Shown piece by piece: positions 61,077 through 64,000 of a stretch of DNA of 64,000 nt. The notes beneath the pieces were generated by a model that had not been told where the DNA came from, did not search any database, and was given only the letters and a program-made list of their open reading frames with translations. Origin of the DNA: WLMZ01 sp043753895 (GTDB lineage: Bacteria; Actinomycetota; Acidimicrobiia; Acidimicrobiales; Ilumatobacteraceae); NCBI GenBank assembly GCA_043753895.1, contig JAYUWK010000146.1, forward strand, positions 1 to 64,000, given 5' to 3'. The number at the start of each line of letters is the position of its first letter. The stretch's first letter is position 1. The position numbers and the translations under genes were made by a program.

Positions 61077-61723
61077 CAACCGGATCCCGGCCACTCCGTT
61101 ATCGGGCGTTCAGCACGGCTGCCCATCGTGCCGATGCGCCGTGGAACCTCAACATTCATTACCACCGCGTTGTGCTTGACGCGGTGCCGACACGTGCGGT
61201 CAACGCGCTCGATGTTGGATGCGGGAATGGACTGCTGACCTTCGATCTTGCCGATCAGGGACTTGACGTAGTCGGCGTCGGCTTCGACCGTCCGAGCATC
61301 GAGCGCGCCCAGGCGAACCCGTTCGTGTCAGATCGGACGACGTTGGTGTGCGCCGACGTCTTCACCCATGAGTTTGAGCGTGGCTCGTTCGATGTGGTGG
61401 CGTCGATTGCAATGCTGCATCACATAGATGCCGAGCGCGGTCTACGGAGGATGCGTGATCTTGTCCGACCGGGCGGGGTCCTCGCGATCGTCAGTTTCGC
61501 GACACCGTCGAGTCCGGTCGACCGGGCGCTCATCGCCGGCGGCTTCGTGATGAAGAAAGCACACGAGTTACGTGGCCACTACTGGGAACACGATGCGCCG
61601 ATCTGCTGGCCGCCGCCGCTGTCGATCGATCGAATGCGCGAGGTGGTAAAGCGGGAGCTCCCCGGCGCTCGCTTTCGCCGGCATATGGCTCACAGGTACT
61701 CCATTGTCTGGACCGCTGAATAG
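61073..61723 (+). CDS. Class I SAM-dependent methyltransferase
   Basis: A 216-aa Rossmann methyltransferase. Motif I DVGCGNG (47-53), motif II-like VVGVGFDRPSIERA, FDVVASIAMLHHID (motif IV/post) and RPGGVLAIV. It resembles UbiE-like small-molecule methyltransferases; substrate unknown. GTG start overlaps the kinase gene (GTGA), which suggests paired use in modification or salvage of one metabolite. Confidence 0.87.
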   Translation: MTTGSRPLRYRAFSTAAHRADAPWNLNIHYHRVVLDAVPTRAVNALDVGCGNGLLTFDLADQGLDVVGVGFDRPSIERAQANPFVSDRTTLVCADVFTHEFERGSFDVVASIAMLHHIDAERGLRRMRDLVRPGGVLAIVSFATPSSPVDRALIAGGFVMKKAHELRGHYWEHDAPICWPPPLSIDRMREVVKRELPGARFRRHMAHRYSIVWTAE

Positions 61724-61876
61724 GGCGTGCATCTTGAGACGCCGATGCGCCGTTCGGGCGCAGGCTTGTGTGGTGCGAGCTGCGTCGTCCGGCGTGGCGG
61801 GTTCGGCGCCGCCAAGCCGCCAGCTTGGATCATGATGTGCGGCTCGGGTGATAGCTCCGACGCAACCGATCATTGG

Positions 61877-62590
61877 TCAGACGAGGCGGTCGAGGTCGCG
61901 CATCGCGTAGCGCAGATGTTCGAACTCCTCTTCGAAGACGACGTGCAGGCACTGCTCGACGGTGGCGTCGCCGTTCTCAAGCACGGTGGTTGCGCGATCG
62001 AGTTCGTCGGCTGTCACCGAAGCGATGAACTCGCCGAACGTCGCAGCCCGCTGAGCGCGGACGGCGCGCACTTCGTCGTAGTCGGGGTCAGCCGTGACAT
62101 CGCGGCCCGGCCAGGGGTAATCGTTCGATCCGACGTTTGGAAGGATAATCGGGTGCATCTCGACATGGCCCAGCACAGGCAGCGTGAACCACTTGTCCAT
62201 CGCCATCACCAGGTGGCGCAACGTCTGAATAAACGACCACTCGCCGTCGACGGACTGGCGGCGCTGCTCGTCGGTCAACGCGTCGGCTCGGGTCAGCGCA
62301 TCGACCCATTGCGCCTCGAGCAGACCCCACGCGTCAATCGCGGCAGCACTGTCCTTCGGCGTGAGCATCGATCGCAGTGGATACCAACGGTCGCCCTGGT
62401 TGACGAAATCGGTGACGTCGACGCCGTTGATGACCAGGCGGTCGATCACGCCGTCGATTGCGACGTCCTTGAGCATCACGTGGAACATCGTTGAGCCGGA
62501 GAAGTCGGCGTCGCGGAAGTGGACGTTCTTGAGATACACCCCCCAGAACACCGAATCGGTGAGGTCCTGGTCCTCGAACTCCTGTCGCAT
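61877..62590 (-). CDS. DinB-superfamily protein with N-terminal pentapeptide-like repeats
   Basis: A 237-aa protein. The first ~60 residues show pentapeptide-like spacing (DLTDSVFWGVYLKNVHFRDADFSGS read in parts), and the rest is a DinB four-helix bundle with metal-ligand His candidates in FIQTLRHLVMAMDKW and EEEFEHLRYA. DinB/MSMEG-type enzymes are thiol-dependent S-transferases (mycothiol or bacillithiol). RBS GGAGGA ~5 nt before ATG 62590 fixes the start. It is convergent with the methyltransferase gene. Confidence 0.85.
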   Translation of the reverse strand: MRQEFEDQDLTDSVFWGVYLKNVHFRDADFSGSTMFHVMLKDVAIDGVIDRLVINGVDVTDFVNQGDRWYPLRSMLTPKDSAAAIDAWGLLEAQWVDALTRADALTDEQRRQSVDGEWSFIQTLRHLVMAMDKWFTLPVLGHVEMHPIILPNVGSNDYPWPGRDVTADPDYDEVRAVRAQRAATFGEFIASVTADELDRATTVLENGDATVEQCLHVVFEEEFEHLRYAMRDLDRLV

Positions 62591-62654
62591 ATGGGTCCTC
62601 CATCTCAACTGGCGCCGTGACCGGCTGGTCGGGCATCGACGTACTGGCCGGGCC

Positions 62655-63083
62655 CTATGCGTGGTCTGGCTGGTCCGTCCCGCAATATTTGCACTTTGTG
62701 GCGGCTGGGGGCAGGTCGTCGGACAAGCACGCCGGGCAGGTCTTCACCGGCGTCGGTGCGCCGAACACGGTGATGCCTCGTTTTGCGGAGATGGCCTTGT
62801 ACGGAATCACGATGACGAAATACAACACGGCCATGAACACGATGAAGTAGATGACCGCAGAGATGAATGAACCGAAATCCATGAAGGTTTTCGCGTTGGC
62901 GGATTGACCGAGTTGTATACCCAACCCTGCTGAGCCTTTGCCCTGGAGGCGGTTCAGTAAGGGTGTGATGAGAAAGTCGGTGAATGCCTTGATCAGACCG
63001 CTGAAGGCCAGTGCGGCCATCAAGCCGATTGCGATCACGATCACGTCACCACGCAGTAGGAAGTTCTTGAAACCTTTCACCAT
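62655..63083 (-). CDS. mscL: MscL mechanosensitive channel with C-terminal zinc ribbon
   Basis: A 142-aa channel. N-terminal amphipathic helix FKNFLLRGDVIVIAIG, TM1 ~14-40, a periplasmic loop, and TM2 ~72-94 (ISAVIYFIVFMAVLYFVIV). The C-terminus carries CPAC (116-119) and CKYC (131-134), a four-Cys zinc ribbon in place of the usual charged cytoplasmic helix. It releases solutes on hypo-osmotic shock. ATG 63083 has a good GGAG ~8 nt upstream (AAGAAGGAGACACTTCA). Confidence 0.88.
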   Translation of the reverse strand: MVKGFKNFLLRGDVIVIAIGLMAALAFSGLIKAFTDFLITPLLNRLQGKGSAGLGIQLGQSANAKTFMDFGSFISAVIYFIVFMAVLYFVIVIPYKAISAKRGITVFGAPTPVKTCPACLSDDLPPAATKCKYCGTDQPDHA

Positions 63084-63226
63084 TGAAGTGTCTCCTTCTT
63101 AAGTCGTGCAGGAACGTAGGATTCCGTGCGAATTCTAAGCACATTCGCAGGCATGCAAACGCGGACCACCCGCCGCGCTTCCTCGGACCGCTCGACATCG
63201 TCGACGTGTCGCGCGATTCTGTCCCC

Positions 63227-63691
63227 ATGCCAGCGTTCGAGATTCGCGCCGCCCGTCTCGACGATGTTGCGGTTGTGGATGAGTTTTTTCGTCGGTCCTC
63301 ATTGTCGAACTCGGGTGATAGACCCGTGCTGCTGGCGAATCCCGCTGCGTTGGTCTTTGAGGACGTATCAGTTCGGGAGCAACGAACTCGGGTCGCCCTG
63401 AGCGGTGAACGCATCGTCGGGTTCGCGACAAGTCGCCCGGTTGGCAACATCGACGAGCTCGATGACCTGTTCGTCGACCCCGATTGGATGCGCCGCGGCG
63501 TCGCTCGCGCACTCATTGTCGATGTCGCCGCGATCGCTCGAGCCCGAGGCGCTCGTCGCGTCGAAGTGACCGCGAACGGCCACGCGCTCGCGTTCTACAT
63601 CGCTTCCGGTTTCATCCTGGACAACACGGCGGAAACCGAGTTCGGACCCGGGTACCGAATGCATCTCGTTGTTGCGGTGCAGCCCGCCTGA
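63227..63691 (+). CDS. GNAT-family N-acetyltransferase
   Basis: A 154-aa GNAT. FEIRAARLDDVAVVDEFF, DELDDLFVDPDWMRRGVARALI with the acetyl-CoA Q/RxxGxG/A-type loop (MRRGVARAL), and C-terminal HALAFYIASGFI. Substrate unknown. ATG 63227 begins the domain; in-frame codons further upstream overlap the mscL promoter. An open frame runs antisense through its whole 3' half. Confidence 0.85.
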   Translation: MPAFEIRAARLDDVAVVDEFFRRSSLSNSGDRPVLLANPAALVFEDVSVREQRTRVALSGERIVGFATSRPVGNIDELDDLFVDPDWMRRGVARALIVDVAAIARARGARRVEVTANGHALAFYIASGFILDNTAETEFGPGYRMHLVVAVQPA

Positions 63692-64000
63692 GCTTCGGAG
63701 GCACGCCATGCCTGTTCGATCTCGACGACCTCGATAACGGGAGTCCTGGAAGCAGGCCGACGGCACGCGATACGACTCGATGATCGACTTGCGGTCGGTG
63801 TACGTCGTCCGATCATTCCCGACTTCTAGGGCCACTTGCTCCTTTACCGCCTCGTACTTGGCGCGAGCCTTGGCGCTTCGGCGAAGGAGGTCTCTGAACA
63901 ACAGGTACTTGCGCCACTGCTCGCCGTCGAACTCAACGACATGGGCGTGTGCAACGCGGTGCGACGGCCTGGCCTTCAGCACGAACACTTGGCCGCCGTT
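63368..64000 (-). CDS. GrpB/UPF0157-family protein, 5' part outside window and 3' end abnormal
   Basis: The minus frame entering from beyond 64000 reads HRVAHAHVVEFDGEQWRKY, LLFRDLLRRSAKARAKYEAVK and RTTYTDRKSIIESY, the C-terminal helices of GrpB-family (nucleotidyltransferase-fold) proteins. Family members normally stop soon after this point, ~63770. Here the frame stays open to 63368, running antisense through the GNAT gene, so the normal stop is probably lost by substitution or frameshift. The homologous part is ~63760-64000 only; downstream residues show no family character. Confidence 0.55.
   Translation of the reverse strand, partial: NGGQVFVLKARPSHRVAHAHVVEFDGEQWRKYLLFRDLLRRSAKARAKYEAVKEQVALEVGNDRTTYTDRKSIIESYRVPSACFQDSRYRGRRDRTGMACLRSSGGLHRNNEMHSVPGSELGFRRVVQDETGSDVERERVAVRGHFDATSASGSSDRGDIDNECASDAAAHPIGVDEQVIELVDVANRATCREPDDAFTAQGDPSSLLPN

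Noticed and set aside
1..64000. CRISPR array, prophage or toxin-antitoxin operon
   Set aside because: No spaced identical repeats, cas genes, phage structural genes or toxin-antitoxin pairs were seen; the only tandem repeats are those at 1-95 and 43852-43891.

Overview
This window is high-GC chromosomal DNA from an actinobacterium. It carries a menaquinone pathway, an MtrAB/LpqB-like two-component set, a FadD19-like acyl-CoA synthetase, an LLM-class oxidoreductase of the kind that often uses F420, an alpha2-type glycyl-tRNA synthetase and many GTG starts. Gene content is most like Acidimicrobiia (an Ilumatobacter-type relative); that placement is inference from gene content, not from a marker phylogeny. 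Coding density is very high, with many 1-, 4- or 8-bp start/stop overlaps and several convergent genes whose 3' ends overlap.

Layout. 0-0.5 kb: a tandem ~23-bp repeat resembling an IS end and a broken SnoaL-like gene. 0.5-2.5 kb: universal stress protein and GH29 fucosidase. 2.5-9.5 kb: a cassette for gamma-butyrobetaine/carnitine catabolism (gamma-butyrobetaine dioxygenase; carnitine dehydrogenase fused to a thioesterase; 3-dehydrocarnitine cleavage enzyme; acetoacetyl-CoA synthetase), interrupted by a metallophosphoesterase. 9.5-15 kb: membrane GGDEF-EAL protein, then phoH-ybeY-corC. 15-26 kb: MFS exporter, SDR and a scattered menaquinone cluster (menE, menA, menH, menD, menF, menG; menB and menC are absent) with an amidase and a DsbA/FrnE protein among them. 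26-34 kb: lipid or cyclic-substrate catabolism (acyl-CoA dehydrogenase, Baeyer-Villiger-type monooxygenase, two acyl-CoA synthetases, LLM oxidoreductase, MaoC hydratase).

34-44 kb: era, an LpqB-like lipoprotein, MtrB-like kinase, STAS protein, divergent MtrA-like regulator, DinG helicase, uppS, a degenerate UppS-like gene, recO and glyS. 44-51 kb: a second two-component pair, small enzymes, trpC-trpF-trpB-trpA and a fasciclin lipoprotein. 51-58.5 kb: a small Cys-rich protein, a gene-free AT-richer segment with a strong palindrome, PrxQ, FabZ-like, prolyl aminopeptidase, then the fatty acid synthesis operon fabD-fabH-fabG-acpP-fabF. From 58.6 kb: tRNA-Leu(CAA), then accessory genes (truncated LuxR regulator, GYD protein, P-loop kinase plus methyltransferase, DinB protein, MscL with a zinc ribbon, GNAT, partial GrpB).

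The most interesting observation is the uppS locus. The canonical cis-prenyltransferase has lost its C-terminal dimer-interface YxE and RRFGG elements. A divergent gene 37 bp away encodes a UppS-fold protein that has lost the catalytic DGNGRW and RxSN elements but keeps exactly YSEL and RRFGG. This suggests a two-subunit cis-prenyltransferase analogous to eukaryotic DHDDS/NgBR (Rer2/Nus1). Other unusual points are FabD with a C-terminal biotinyl/lipoyl-like domain lacking the lysine motif, a rearranged MtrAB-LpqB locus with a STAS gene, and MscL with a four-Cys ribbon tail.
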